Source of the DNA: Sphingomonas chungangi
Lineage (GTDB): Bacteria; Pseudomonadota; Alphaproteobacteria; Sphingomonadales; Sphingomonadaceae
DNA length: 64,000 bases
Assembly (NCBI RefSeq): GCF_013778325.1
Contig: NZ_JACEIB010000026.1
Span: 369,565 to 433,564, forward strand
Direction of reading: 5' to 3'
Shown here: positions 1 to 8,647 of the stretch, one piece after another
Layout of the letters: each line of letters begins with the position of its first letter
Position numbering within the stretch: position 1 is the stretch's first letter
The notes under the pieces: model-generated
The model's input: the letters and a program-made list of their open reading frames with translations, nothing else
Databases searched by the model: none
Told to the model about the DNA's origin: nothing
Program-made: the position numbers and the translations under genes

Positions 1-43
1 CTTCCGCGCCTGACCACATGTGATCACAGACGCGGCGACCGAG

Positions 44-1357
44 TCAATAGATACGGTCCCGCAATGCGAGGAACGACATCGCCGCGACGAGGGTCGGCCA
101 GCGCATCAGCCGCCCGCCGGGGAAACGGGGCACCGGCAGGCGGGCGAGCCGCGCATAATCCGCATCGTCGCCATTGAGAGCGTCGGCCACCAGCTTGCCG
201 ACATAGGGCGCCATCACCACGCCCAGCCCCGAGAAACCACCGACGGCGATCATGCCGGGCTCGACCTCGCGGACGAACGGCAGGCGGTTCGGCGTGATGG
301 CGAGCGTGCCGCCCCAGGCATGGTCGATCGCGACATCGGCGAGCTGCGGGAAGATGGCGAGGATGTGCTTCCTGACGAAGCCGGCGATGTCGGCGGGGAA
401 GCGGTAGGAGTAATTCTCGCCTCCGCCGAACAGCAGCCGGCCGTCGGGCGTAATCCGGAAATAATAGACGACGAAGCGCGAGTCAGAGACGGCATAGCCG
501 TTGCGGACGATCTCCTGTGCGCGCTCGGCGCCGAGCGGCGCTGTGACAGCGACATAGTTGTTGATCGGCATCACCCGCTGCTCGACCTTGGGCCGGAGCC
601 CGCGCAGATAGCCGTTGCAGGCGAGCACGACGCGGTTCGCGCTGACCGATCCGCTCGGCGTGCGGACGGTCCAGCGATCGCCTTTGCGATCGAGAGACGT
701 CGCGGGCGAAAGCGCGTGCAGCGAGGCCCCCGCCGAGGCGGCTGCGTTGGCGATGCCCAGCGCGAAGTTCAGCGCGTGGAGGTGCCCGCCGCGCGTGTCC
801 AGCATGCCGCCATGATATCCACCCGATCCGACGAGGTGACGCGCCTCCTCCCTGTCCACGAAGCGCACCGGCTCGTAACCGTACCGCTCACGCAGATGAT
901 CGACATGGGCGCGGGTGTGGCGGACGTAGCCGGCGCGGTGATCGACATGCAGGTAGCCAGGCGTGAAGTCGCAGGCCGCACCCTGATCCTGCATCAGCCA
1001 GTCGAGATGTTCGCGTGCATCGAGCGCGATCCGCCACAGCTCGCGCGCATCCTCCGCGCCGAGATGCTGTTCCAGCCACTCCTGCTCGCGGCGCATGCCG
1101 ACATGGACCTGCCCGCCATTGCGGCCCGATGCACCCCAGCCCAGCCGATCCGCCTCCAGCAGCACGACACGCTTGCCCGCCCGTGCCAGATGCAGCGCCG
1201 CCGACAAGCCCGCATAACCGCCGCCCACCACGCAGACATCGGCCTCCACATCTTTATCCAGCAACGGTTCCGCTGGCCCCTCGATCCGGGTCGCCGCATA
1301 CCAGCTCGGCGGATAGGCGCCGGCCGCGGATATCCTGTCGTCATCCGTCGATCGCAT
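44..1357 (-). CDS. FAD-dependent amine oxidoreductase, PuuB/DadA-like
   Basis: A 437-residue protein of the D-amino acid oxidase-like flavoprotein family. The FAD-binding Rossmann motif VCVVGGGYAGLSAALHLA lies near residues 41-58 and is followed by the GWGASGRNGGQ segment typical of gamma-glutamylputrescine oxidase PuuB and related enzymes. Such enzymes oxidise an amine to an aldehyde with release of hydrogen peroxide in the cytoplasm. No signal peptide is visible. The gene diverges, across about 74 bp, from a polyamine-type solute-binding protein gene, which supports a role in polyamine use. The exact substrate cannot be read from sequence; glycine or another secondary amine oxidase remains possible. 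Confidence 0.85.
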   Translation of the reverse strand: MRSTDDDRISAAGAYPPSWYAATRIEGPAEPLLDKDVEADVCVVGGGYAGLSAALHLARAGKRVVLLEADRLGWGASGRNGGQVHVGMRREQEWLEQHLGAEDARELWRIALDAREHLDWLMQDQGAACDFTPGYLHVDHRAGYVRHTRAHVDHLRERYGYEPVRFVDREEARHLVGSGGYHGGMLDTRGGHLHALNFALGIANAAASAGASLHALSPATSLDRKGDRWTVRTPSGSVSANRVVLACNGYLRGLRPKVEQRVMPINNYVAVTAPLGAERAQEIVRNGYAVSDSRFVVYYFRITPDGRLLFGGGENYSYRFPADIAGFVRKHILAIFPQLADVAIDHAWGGTLAITPNRLPFVREVEPGMIAVGGFSGLGVVMAPYVGKLVADALNGDDADYARLARLPVPRFPGGRLMRWPTLVAAMSFLALRDRIY

Positions 1358-1431
1358 GCACCCTCCCGTTGACCATCACGCAGTTGCACCATAGCCTGCG
1401 ATCGCAGATATTCATACGGGAGCCGACGCCG

Positions 1432-2511
1432 ATGCCCCTGCCGTTCGTTTCGCCTTCGCGCCGTGGGTTCCTCGCCGGCATCGGCGCCGCAGCGGTGGGG
1501 ATCACACTGACCGGCCTCGAAGGCTGCCATCGCGGGCCACCGGGCAAGAGGATCAACTTCTACAACTGGGACACCTATATCGGGAAGACGACGCTCAAGG
1601 ACTTCAAGGCCGAGACCGGCGTTCAGGTCGACATGAGCCTGTTCTCGAACAATGACGAGCTGTTCGCCAAGCTGCGCGGCGGCAACCAGGGCTATGACGT
1701 GATCGTGCCCACCAACGATTTCGTCCAGCGCATGGCGCAGGCCAACATGCTGGAGCCGCTGGATCACGCAAAGATCCCGAACCTCAAGAACGTCTCGCCC
1801 GATTTCCAGAACCCGCCGTTCGATCCGGGCCGGAAATGGTCGATGCCCTATACTTGGCTGGTGCTCGGCCTCGGCTATCGCAAATCCAAGATCCAGGGCG
1901 TGCCGGACGACTGGAAATGGGTCTTCGATTCACCCCAGTACAAGGGCCGCATCGGCGTGCTGGCGGAGGCCGGCGATCTCGTCCGTCTCGTGCTCAAATA
2001 TCTCGGCTATCCGATGAACACCGGCGATCCGGTGGCGCTCAAGAAGGTCGAGGACCTGCTGATCAAGCAGAAGTCCAACATCGCCGTCTTCCACGACGAC
2101 AACGGGCAGGACCTGCTGCTGTCCGGCGATATCGACATCGTCATCGAATATAATGGCGACATCGCGCAGGTGATGCGCGAGGACAAGGATCTCGATTTCG
2201 TGGTGCCCAAGCAGGGCAGCCAGATCTCGTCCGACTGCCTGTGCATCCCCAAGGGCGCGCCCAACCCCGATCTGGCGCACGAATTCATCAACTATCTGCT
2301 CGATGCGAAGGCCGGTGCCGAGATCAGCGAAACGATCCGCTACCCCACCCCCAACGCCGCCGCGCGCGCGTTGATGGGGGCGGATTACAAGGACAATCCG
2401 GTGATCTTCCCGCCGGCCGCCATTCTCGCGAAATGCGACTATGCCACCTACAATGGCGAGGCGCTGTCGCGGCAATATGAGGACATCATCACGCGGGTGC
2501 GCGCGGCCTAG
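1432..2511 (+). CDS. Polyamine ABC transporter substrate-binding protein (PotD/PotF-like)
   Basis: A 359-residue protein. The ATG at 1432 was chosen over an in-frame start 417 bp upstream, because it begins directly at a Tat-like leader (SRRGFLAG, residues 8-15) that runs into a lipobox-like LEGC near residue 30. The mature part opens with INFYNWDTYIGKTTLKDF, the signature start of spermidine/putrescine-binding proteins, and later has the DDNGQDLLLSGDIDI region of the family. It probably delivers polyamines to an ABC permease. No permease or ATPase gene is next to it here, so partners must be encoded elsewhere. It diverges from the PuuB-like oxidase gene, consistent with uptake plus catabolism. 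Confidence 0.88.
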   Translation: MPLPFVSPSRRGFLAGIGAAAVGITLTGLEGCHRGPPGKRINFYNWDTYIGKTTLKDFKAETGVQVDMSLFSNNDELFAKLRGGNQGYDVIVPTNDFVQRMAQANMLEPLDHAKIPNLKNVSPDFQNPPFDPGRKWSMPYTWLVLGLGYRKSKIQGVPDDWKWVFDSPQYKGRIGVLAEAGDLVRLVLKYLGYPMNTGDPVALKKVEDLLIKQKSNIAVFHDDNGQDLLLSGDIDIVIEYNGDIAQVMREDKDLDFVVPKQGSQISSDCLCIPKGAPNPDLAHEFINYLLDAKAGAEISETIRYPTPNAAARALMGADYKDNPVIFPPAAILAKCDYATYNGEALSRQYEDIITRVRAA

Positions 2512-2512
2512 T

Positions 2513-2534
2513 CGGTTCGACGAAGGTCTAATCG
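2513..2534. promoter_or_regulatory. Imperfect dyad, copy 1 of a repeated operator-like motif
   Basis: Arms CGGTTCGAC and GTCTAATCG are separated by GAAG; 7 of 9 arm positions are complementary. The 14-mer GACGAAGGTCTAAT inside it is repeated exactly at 6353-6366, where the dyad is perfect. It lies just after the binding-protein stop codon and 60 bp before a small membrane ORF. Confidence 0.4.
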
Positions 2535-2594
2535 TTCCTCCGGCCCGCGCGGCGTAGGCTGAGCGTCCTATCCGCGCGATTCCGGGGGGAAGCG

Positions 2595-2723
2595 ATGCGA
2601 CTGTTCAAGGCTCCGACAACGCGCCCGAGCGAGCGAGCGGCATTGCTGTTCGCCGTGGTCGCAGCGCTCATCGGCCTGTTCGCGATGTACGGCGCGATGG
2701 CGTGGTCGCTCGCTCACCATTGA
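2595..2723 (+). CDS. Small single-pass membrane protein (42 aa), unknown function
   Basis: A short ORF starting at ATG 2595 after a GGGGGGA ribosome-binding-like stretch. The product begins with a basic, polar stretch (residues 1-15) and has one hydrophobic segment, ALLFAVVAALIGLFAMYGAM, from about residue 16 to 35, then a short tail ending in His-His. This is the layout of a bitopic small membrane protein. It sits between the polyamine-binding protein gene and the convergent msrB gene, with an operator-like dyad upstream. No family was recognised, and a chance ORF cannot be excluded. Confidence 0.45.
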   Translation: MRLFKAPTTRPSERAALLFAVVAALIGLFAMYGAMAWSLAHH

Positions 2724-2730
2724 GCGCGGG

Positions 2731-3180
2731 TCAGCCGATCTCCTCGACCTGCGGCAGATAGGCGCCGTAGCCCTCGGCCTCCATGTCGTCGCGACGGACG
2801 AAGCGGAGCGAGGCGGAGTTGATGCAATAACGCAGTCCGCCGCGATCGATCGGACCATCCGGGAAAACATGCCCCAGATGGCTGTCGCCATGCATCGAGC
2901 GCACCTCGGTGCGGATCATGCCGTGCGAAACGTCGCGCAGTTCGGCGACGTTGGCGGGCTCGATCGGCTTGGTGAAGCTCGGCCAGCCACAGCCGGATTC
3001 GTATTTGTCGCTGCTGGCGAACAGAGGCTCGCCGGACACGATGTCGACATAGATGCCCGGCTCCTTGTTGTTGAGGAGCGCGCCGGTGCCCGGCCGCTCG
3101 GTGCCGGCCTGCTGGGTGATGTGATACTGCTCGGGCGTCAGCGCCGCGACGGCTTCGTCGGTCTTGCGATAATCGGCCAT
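2731..3180 (-). CDS. msrB: Peptide-methionine (R)-S-oxide reductase MsrB
   Basis: A 149-residue cytoplasmic enzyme that reduces methionine-R-sulfoxide in proteins. The family motifs are present: GCGWPSF (Cys64, candidate recycling cysteine), [14 protein letters not shown], and RYCIN with the catalytic Cys119 and Asn121. The two CxxC pairs that bind structural zinc in many MsrB proteins are absent: the first site reads VDIVSG and the second VRSMHGDSH, so this is a zinc-free form. It is monocistronic as seen here, lying between the small membrane ORF and a response regulator gene on the same strand. Length is normal for a single-domain MsrB. Confidence 0.95.
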   Translation of the reverse strand: MADYRKTDEAVAALTPEQYHITQQAGTERPGTGALLNNKEPGIYVDIVSGEPLFASSDKYESGCGWPSFTKPIEPANVAELRDVSHGMIRTEVRSMHGDSHLGHVFPDGPIDRGGLRYCINSASLRFVRRDDMEAEGYGAYLPQVEEIG

Positions 3181-3238
3181 GATAAAGTCTCCCGTTCGGG
3201 GAGGTAGATGGGGTGGCTTGCTGCCGCTGTCGAGATGG

Positions 3239-4009
3239 TCAGCCCTTCGTTACCGGCGCCACGAACATATAGCCTTCGCTGCGCACCGTGCGGACCAGGT
3301 CCGCGCCGCCGTCGTGCGTGGTCAGCTTGCGACGCAGGCGCGAAACCTGCACGTCGATCGCGCGATCGTAGAGCTCGCTGTCCTGCCCGCTCGCATAATC
3401 GAGCAACTGGTCGCGGCTCAGCACCCGGCGCGGATGCTCGACGAAGGCGCGCATCAGCCGGAACTCGCTGTCCGACAGGTTCACGAGCTGCCCTTTGGCA
3501 TCGACCAGCGTGCGCCCGACCAGATCGAACGACCAGCCTGCGAAGAGCAGCAGTGCCTCGCGCTTTTCGGCTGCTCCTTCGGCCTCGACGGATGTCGCGG
3601 CGGGGCGTTCCGCCGACGTCGTGTTCCGCCGTAGCACCGTGCGGATGCGCGCCAGCAGCTCGCGGGGGTTGCACGGCTTGGCGAGATAGTCCTCCGCGCC
3701 CATCTCCAGCCCGACGATGCGATCGACGTCGGTGCCGACCGCGGAGAGCATGATCACCGGTGGCCCGTCGTGCCGTTGCAGCCCGCGCAGCGCTGAGAGG
3801 CCGTCCTCGCCGGGCATCATCACGTCGAGCACGATCAGGTCGTAGCGGCGCTGCTTGAGCATCGCGCGCATTTCGGCCGGGTTGCTCGCCGTGTCGGTCT
3901 GGTAGCCGTGCTTGCCCAGAAATGACGACATCAAAGTCCGGATACCGACATCGTCGTCGACGACGAGAATGCGGGTGGCGAGGTCCATGTGCAGCAGGAT
4001 GGCGTTCAT
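3239..4009 (-). CDS. OmpR-family response regulator
   Basis: A cytoplasmic DNA-binding regulator. From the ATG at 4009, residues 13-127 form a canonical receiver with the acidic cluster DDD (18-20), phosphoacceptor Asp62 in IVLDVMMPG, and the conserved Lys in [13 protein letters not shown]-terminal winged helix of the OmpR/PhoB type follows ([17 protein letters not shown], then SRDQLL and [11 protein letters not shown]). An ATG at 3988 is an alternative start; a longer frame to 4090 adds sequence that does not resemble a receiver. The gene diverges from a histidine kinase gene 160 bp away, the probable cognate sensor. Confidence 0.9.
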   Translation of the reverse strand: MNAILLHMDLATRILVVDDDVGIRTLMSSFLGKHGYQTDTASNPAEMRAMLKQRRYDLIVLDVMMPGEDGLSALRGLQRHDGPPVIMLSAVGTDVDRIVGLEMGAEDYLAKPCNPRELLARIRTVLRRNTTSAERPAATSVEAEGAAEKREALLLFAGWSFDLVGRTLVDAKGQLVNLSDSEFRLMRAFVEHPRRVLSRDQLLDYASGQDSELYDRAIDVQVSRLRRKLTTHDGGADLVRTVRSEGYMFVAPVTKG

Positions 4010-4169
4010 GGGCGCCGATTGCCAGCCCCGCTTTGCAGGAAAATCGCAGCGCGAGACACGCCCGCTACGCGCTGACACGAAGCGCAACATGCGCGTGCGG
4101 TCGCGGTGCTAGGTGGCAGCATGACGCACGTTTCGCCACCGATGCAGGCCATGGCATAAACCGGGGACC

Positions 4170-6311
4170 ATGAGCACCATCCGCCCCCATCGCACGTGGC
4201 GCGAGCCGCCGATCGTCCTCCAGATCCTCGTCCTGCTGTTCGGCGGGCTGGTGGTGGCGCAGATCGTGACGCTGATGCTGACGATGGTGGTGCCGCCCTC
4301 CCCGCCCGTGCAGCACGACATGCGCGACATCGTATCGGCGCTGCGCAGCGCGGAGGATGCGGGAGGTCTGACACGCTCCGTGCAGGCCGGCCCACCCGAT
4401 GTGAGCGGCGCGGGCTGGTTCACGTCCAGCGAAGCGCGCGACAGCCTTGCGAAGTTGCTCGGCCGCTCCGCCGACGACGTGCGGCTCGCCTTCTACGCGC
4501 CGCTGCCGTTTGCAGGCGTGGCGGCGGCGCCGCCGCAGACGCGGCTGTCGATCGAAACGGCGCATCCCGCAGGCACCGTCACCGCTCAGCCGATCGCCTG
4601 GACGGTCGATCCCGAGCCACTGCTGCCGCGCTCCGAACAACTGTTGCGCCTCGTCGCCGGCCCACCCGGTGGCGGCGGTTATCCGGGTGGATCCGGCGGG
4701 AACGGCATGCCCGGCGGCGGCTTCCAGGGGCGGGATTTTCCCGGTGAAGGCTATCCCCGGCAGGGTTCGCCCAACGGCAGCGGCCGTATGGACGGCAACG
4801 GCAGGCGCGGTGGCATGTCGAACGGCGCGCCGGGCGGCGGCGGCGCGATCGGCCGCGATCTCGGCGGGCGCGGCTATACGCCCTCGCCCGGCGACCTCGA
4901 TCGGCAGCCGGTCGGCCCCTATCGACCGGACGGCGACCAGCCGGGATCGATGGGCCGGGGCGATGATCGCGGAGCGTTCGGCCCGCATCCCGGCGAGCGC
5001 GATGCCGGGGCGATGCCCGGCCTCGCCGCTCCCAGCGTGGTCGGACGCGACTTCGCGCCTATCCTGCCGCCCTCCGCCTCCGCGCCTGCGACCGCGACCG
5101 CGACCGCGACCGGCAACGAAGCCTCGCCACGTCCCATCGTGCCACCGCAGGCCAAGCCGACTATCGTCCCGCATACCTCCGCATCCCCCTCCGTGGCAGC
5201 GCCGCAACCGGATCGGCCGCTCCAGGCAGTGGCCCCCTCCGCGACCCTCCCCGCTGTGTCCTCCCCTGATCGAGAGGCGGCGCCGTCAGCCGCCCCGCTG
5301 CCGATCCGGCCGCAGGGCAAGGCCCTGTTCGGCTTGGCGCCGGCGCCGTTCGTGGAAGGCGATTTCGTCGCGGCCGTGCGGGGTGACGATGGCCGCTGGA
5401 CTGTCGTGCAGCCCGCCGCCGACGGCTTCCCCAACGCCTGGCAAAGGCGCGTGCTGCTGTGGTTCGTGGTCGCCTTCGCGATCGTCGCGCCGATCGGCTG
5501 GCTGTACGCCCGCCACATCGTGCGTCCGCTCGCGCGCTTCACCACGGCCGCCGAGCAACTGGGCCGCGATCCGTCCGCCGCATTGGTGGCGCTGGAAGGG
5601 CCGGCCGAAATCGGTCGTGCCGCGCACGCCTTCAACGTCATGCAGAGCCGGCTGCGGAGCTTCGTCGACGATCGCACCGCGATGGTCGGCGCGATCAGCC
5701 ACGATCTGCGCACTCCTCTCACCCGCCTGCGCTTCCGCATCGAGGAGGTGGAGGACGACGCGATCCGCGACGGCATGAACGAAGAGGTCGCCGAGATGGA
5801 GGCGATGATCACCTCGGCGCTCACCTTCATCCGCGACGCCTCGACACCCAATGCGCGCGAGCGGCTCGATCTCGGCATGCTGGTGGAGGATGTCGCGCAG
5901 GACGCGCAGCTGATCGGCAGCGATGTGAAGGTGGAGATGCTCGCCCCCGCGCCCGTGGAGATCGACGTGCTCGGCATGCGCCGCCTGCTCGCCAACCTCG
6001 TCGAGAATGCCGTCAAATACGGCGATCGCGCACGCATCCGCATGCGCGTGGAGGAGGATGCCGCGATCGCCGAGATCGAGGATGACGGCCCCGGCATTCC
6101 CGAGGACGAGTTGGAACGCGCGTTCGAGCCCTTCTATCGCGCCTCCAATGCGGCAGGGTCGGGCAAGAGCGGCACGGGGCTCGGCCTTGCCGTATGCCGC
6201 TCGATCGCGCGGGCGCATGGGGGCGATGTCGTGCTCGTACGCTCCGCAGACGGCTTCGCTGCGCAGTTGCGCCTGCCCTTGGCCTACGATGCCGCGCGGA
6301 TGGCGGCCTGA
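4170..6311 (+). CDS. Sensor histidine kinase with a long Gly/Pro-rich periplasmic insert
   Basis: A 713-residue inner-membrane kinase. A first membrane helix lies at about residues 14-42 and a second at about 427-447; between them is a periplasmic region that includes roughly 215 residues (165-380) of low-complexity sequence, first Gly/Pro/Arg/Asp-rich and then Ala/Pro/Ser-rich. HAMP follows (about 448-502), then the HisKA box GAISHDLRTPLTRLRF with phosphoacceptor His511, and an HATPase domain with NLVENAVKYG, DDGPGIP and GTGLGLAVC. The catalytic half is typical of EnvZ-like kinases. Common members of the family have sensor loops about half as long, so the insert is the oddity. It probably phosphorylates the divergently encoded regulator. 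Confidence 0.9.
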   Translation: MSTIRPHRTWREPPIVLQILVLLFGGLVVAQIVTLMLTMVVPPSPPVQHDMRDIVSALRSAEDAGGLTRSVQAGPPDVSGAGWFTSSEARDSLAKLLGRSADDVRLAFYAPLPFAGVAAAPPQTRLSIETAHPAGTVTAQPIAWTVDPEPLLPRSEQLLRLVAGPPGGGGYPGGSGGNGMPGGGFQGRDFPGEGYPRQGSPNGSGRMDGNGRRGGMSNGAPGGGGAIGRDLGGRGYTPSPGDLDRQPVGPYRPDGDQPGSMGRGDDRGAFGPHPGERDAGAMPGLAAPSVVGRDFAPILPPSASAPATATATATGNEASPRPIVPPQAKPTIVPHTSASPSVAAPQPDRPLQAVAPSATLPAVSSPDREAAPSAAPLPIRPQGKALFGLAPAPFVEGDFVAAVRGDDGRWTVVQPAADGFPNAWQRRVLLWFVVAFAIVAPIGWLYARHIVRPLARFTTAAEQLGRDPSAALVALEGPAEIGRAAHAFNVMQSRLRSFVDDRTAMVGAISHDLRTPLTRLRFRIEEVEDDAIRDGMNEEVAEMEAMITSALTFIRDASTPNARERLDLGMLVEDVAQDAQLIGSDVKVEMLAPAPVEIDVLGMRRLLANLVENAVKYGDRARIRMRVEEDAAIAEIEDDGPGIPEDELERAFEPFYRASNAAGSGKSGTGLGLAVCRSIARAHGGDVVLVRSADGFAAQLRLPLAYDAARMAA
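5088..5111 (+). repeat. Hexanucleotide tandem repeat inside the kinase gene
   Basis: Four perfect units of GCGACC encode an Ala-Thr run in the Ala/Pro/Ser-rich part of the periplasmic insert. Because the unit is six bases, changes in copy number would lengthen or shorten the insert without breaking the frame. Confidence 0.8.
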
Positions 6312-6348
6312 ATATCCGCAGTCATGTACATGGATCGGATGAATACTC

Positions 6349-6366
6349 ATTAGACGAAGGTCTAAT
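6349..6366. promoter_or_regulatory. Perfect 18-bp dyad ATTAGAC-GAAG-GTCTAAT
   Basis: Seven-base arms are exactly complementary across a four-base spacer. The right 14 bases recur at 2519-2532. The size and symmetry fit a dimeric regulator such as a LuxR-, MarR- or TetR-type protein; the cognate factor is unknown. Confidence 0.55.
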
Positions 6367-6673
6367 ATAGAAGATTGTAGAATCCACCGAGTACCGAAAC
6401 ATTCGGAAATGAATCGAACACAATATCGACTCGATCCGGAACATGAAATTCCTGTCAGAATCCAGTCCATTTAACTTAAAAATAACGACGGGGACTCCAA
6501 AAGCGCCGCCACCAGATAGCAAGTTCCTGAAGTTGGCAAACATGACATACAGTTCATCTTCCGGACAGGTGATCCACGCATGACGGATCGGCCGGCCGGA
6601 CCCCAAGATCCGAGCTGGCTGGGCTTTGGCCGGAGCCGGGCACCCCACCCCCGGTTTCCGGCCACTGATCCCT

Positions 6674-6711
6674 GCGCGCTGGCCGTCCCAAGCGGCACCA
6701 GCGCGCTTTTT
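6674..6711 (+). terminator. Rho-independent terminator just upstream of the TadG-like gene
   Basis: GCGCGCTGG (6674-6682) pairs perfectly with CCAGCGCGC (6698-6706) across a 15-base loop and is followed by five T residues (6707-6711). It ends only 14 bp before the TadG-like start codon, so it terminates or attenuates transcripts arriving from the left. Confidence 0.75.
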
Positions 6712-6725
6712 ATTCGGAGACCGCG

Positions 6726-8642
6726 ATGATGCGCCGCCCCACTGGCCAAGGTTTCCTGACCCGCCTGCGGCGTGATCAGGCCGGCAACACGCTGGCCATC
6801 ATGGCAGCGGCGCTGATTCCGCTGCTCGCCTTTTCCGGCTGCGCGATCGACGGCGCGCGCCTCTACGTGATCAAGGTGCGGCTCCAGCAGGCCTGCGATG
6901 CCGGCGTGCTCGCGGGCCGCAAGTTCATGACGGACCAGTCGACCACCAACACGACGCTCGATCCGACCGCGACCGCACAGGCCAACGCCTTTTTCAAGAA
7001 CAACTTCCGGTCGGGCTGGTTCTCCACCAACACGGTCAGCTTCACGCCGGTGAAGACCAGCGACGCGCAGGTGTCCGGCACCGCCATCGCGACCGTGCCG
7101 ATGACGATCATGTCGATCTTCGGCGTCTCGTCCAAGGTGATCAGCGTCACCTGCCAGGCGAATTACGACATCGCCGACACCGACATCATGTTCGTCCTCG
7201 ACACGACGGGATCGATGTCCTGCCTGCCGGCGGACAGCGACACGACCTGCAGCAATTACGTCAACGCGGCGGGCACCAACAGCTATACGCGGCCGACCGA
7301 CACGGCGAGCGGCAACACCAGCGTTCCGGGCTATGCGGGAACGACAGCTTATTACGTGCCCGAGAAATCGGGATCGCGCATCGCCGCGCTGCGCAGCGCG
7401 GTGCTGAATTTCTACGACACGATGGCAGCGAACGTCGATCCGTCGACCCATATTCGTTACGGATTCGTAACATATACGTCGACCGTCAATTCGGGCGCGG
7501 CCATCCAGGCCATCTCGCCGACCTACATGATCGGCGGATCGGGCAATTCCACCACGACGTGGAATTACCAGACGCGCGTGCAGAACGGCGATTCCACATC
7601 GTCGAGCAACACGACCTACAACAACGTCACCCAGTCGACCTGTAACGGCTACGCCTCGCCCAAGACGTACAATTCGTCGGGCACCGGCACCGGCAATACC
7701 GTTTCATGGACGGCGAACAGCAACGGTTCCACCAGCGGCAAGTGCGTCGTCACCAAGACGACCTACACGCCCAAGTGGAACTACCAGCAGTCGCCGCTCG
7801 ACGTATCGAGCTTCGTGGCCGGCTCCACCGTCACCGATCCCACCAAGGTGACGGGAGCGACCGCGCAGTGGATCGGATGCGTCGAGGAGCGCAACACCAC
7901 ATCCGGCACCACGTCGTTCGACACCAACAACCTACCGGCGGATCTCGATCCGGACCTGACGCCCACCTCCGACGCGACGCGCTGGCGGCCGATGTGGCCG
8001 GAGGTCGAGTACGCCCGCAACAATTACAACAGCACGTCGAGCCAGTCGTCGACCGGGGACAGCAGCAGCATCCCGAACCTCGGTACGCCGACCTATTACC
8101 AATATGGCTACGTCACCTGCGGCAAGCCGGTGCAGCGGCTGTCGACACTGACCCGGACGCAGGTCTCGAACTACGTCAACGCCACGGATTTCCGGGCGAT
8201 CGGCGGCACCTATCATGACACCGGCATGATCTGGGGCACGCGGATGCTCGATCCCAACGGCATCTTCTCGGGCGACACCGCCGCCTGGCCCGGTCGCCAG
8301 ACGCCGAACCGCGTGATCGTCTTCCTGACCGACGGCGACATGGAGCCGTCCCAGTATCTCTACGGCATGTACGGCGTCGAATATTACGACCGGCGTGTCA
8401 CCGGCGGCGATTTCACCAACATCAAGACCTACCACAACGCCCGCTTCCTGGCCGAATGCTCCAAGGCGAAATCGATGAATATCGATGTGTGGACGGTGAC
8501 GATCGGGCCGAGCTCGACCAGCCAGATGCAGTCCTGCGCGACGACCACGGCGCAGGCGCTCTACACGACCGACGGCACCGGCCTCTCGAACGAGTTCGCC
8601 GCGATCGCAAAGCAGGTCGCCATGCTGCGGATCACCAAGTGA
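6726..8642 (+). CDS. TadG-like protein with von Willebrand factor A domain
   Basis: A 638-residue protein. The N-terminus has the TadE/TadG layout: a basic stretch, DQAGNTLAIMAAALIPLL and a hydrophobic segment (about residues 19-40), then an IDGARLYVIKVRLQQACDAG helix. From about residue 152 there is a VWA-type metal site, FVLDTTGSMS (Asp159), with later DTGMIWGTR and FLTDGD motifs. The middle (about 250-470) is rich in Ser, Thr and Asn and probably surface-exposed. Family members are associated with Flp/Tad pilus systems. It heads a three-gene operon; the next start overlaps or abuts its stop codon. Confidence 0.85.
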   Translation: MMRRPTGQGFLTRLRRDQAGNTLAIMAAALIPLLAFSGCAIDGARLYVIKVRLQQACDAGVLAGRKFMTDQSTTNTTLDPTATAQANAFFKNNFRSGWFSTNTVSFTPVKTSDAQVSGTAIATVPMTIMSIFGVSSKVISVTCQANYDIADTDIMFVLDTTGSMSCLPADSDTTCSNYVNAAGTNSYTRPTDTASGNTSVPGYAGTTAYYVPEKSGSRIAALRSAVLNFYDTMAANVDPSTHIRYGFVTYTSTVNSGAAIQAISPTYMIGGSGNSTTTWNYQTRVQNGDSTSSSNTTYNNVTQSTCNGYASPKTYNSSGTGTGNTVSWTANSNGSTSGKCVVTKTTYTPKWNYQQSPLDVSSFVAGSTVTDPTKVTGATAQWIGCVEERNTTSGTTSFDTNNLPADLDPDLTPTSDATRWRPMWPEVEYARNNYNSTSSQSSTGDSSSIPNLGTPTYYQYGYVTCGKPVQRLSTLTRTQVSNYVNATDFRAIGGTYHDTGMIWGTRMLDPNGIFSGDTAAWPGRQTPNRVIVFLTDGDMEPSQYLYGMYGVEYYDRRVTGGDFTNIKTYHNARFLAECSKAKSMNIDVWTVTIGPSSTSQMQSCATTTAQALYTTDGTGLSNEFAAIAKQVAMLRITK

Positions 8643-8647
8643 CGCGC

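Larger units (their letters stand above)
6312..6725. other. AT-rich 414-bp intergenic region
   Basis: There is no convincing gene between the kinase and the TadG-like gene. The stretch from about 6340 to 6560 is clearly richer in A and T than its surroundings. It contains the 10-bp palindrome CATGTACATG (6323-6332), the perfect dyad at 6349-6366 and, at the right end, a terminator hairpin. A frame of 49 codons (ATG 6580 to TGA 6729) crosses the terminator and overlaps the next start codon; its product resembles no family known to me. Confidence 0.6.

Noticed and set aside
20-1372. 450-codon plus-strand ORF
   Set aside because: Antisense of the PuuB-like gene; its product is Arg/His/Asp-rich with no family features, as expected from a high-GC shadow frame.
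6560-6711. Possible riboswitch before the TadG operon
   Set aside because: I compared it with the c-di-GMP, SAM-II and SAH consensus features I know and saw no match; only the terminator is supported.
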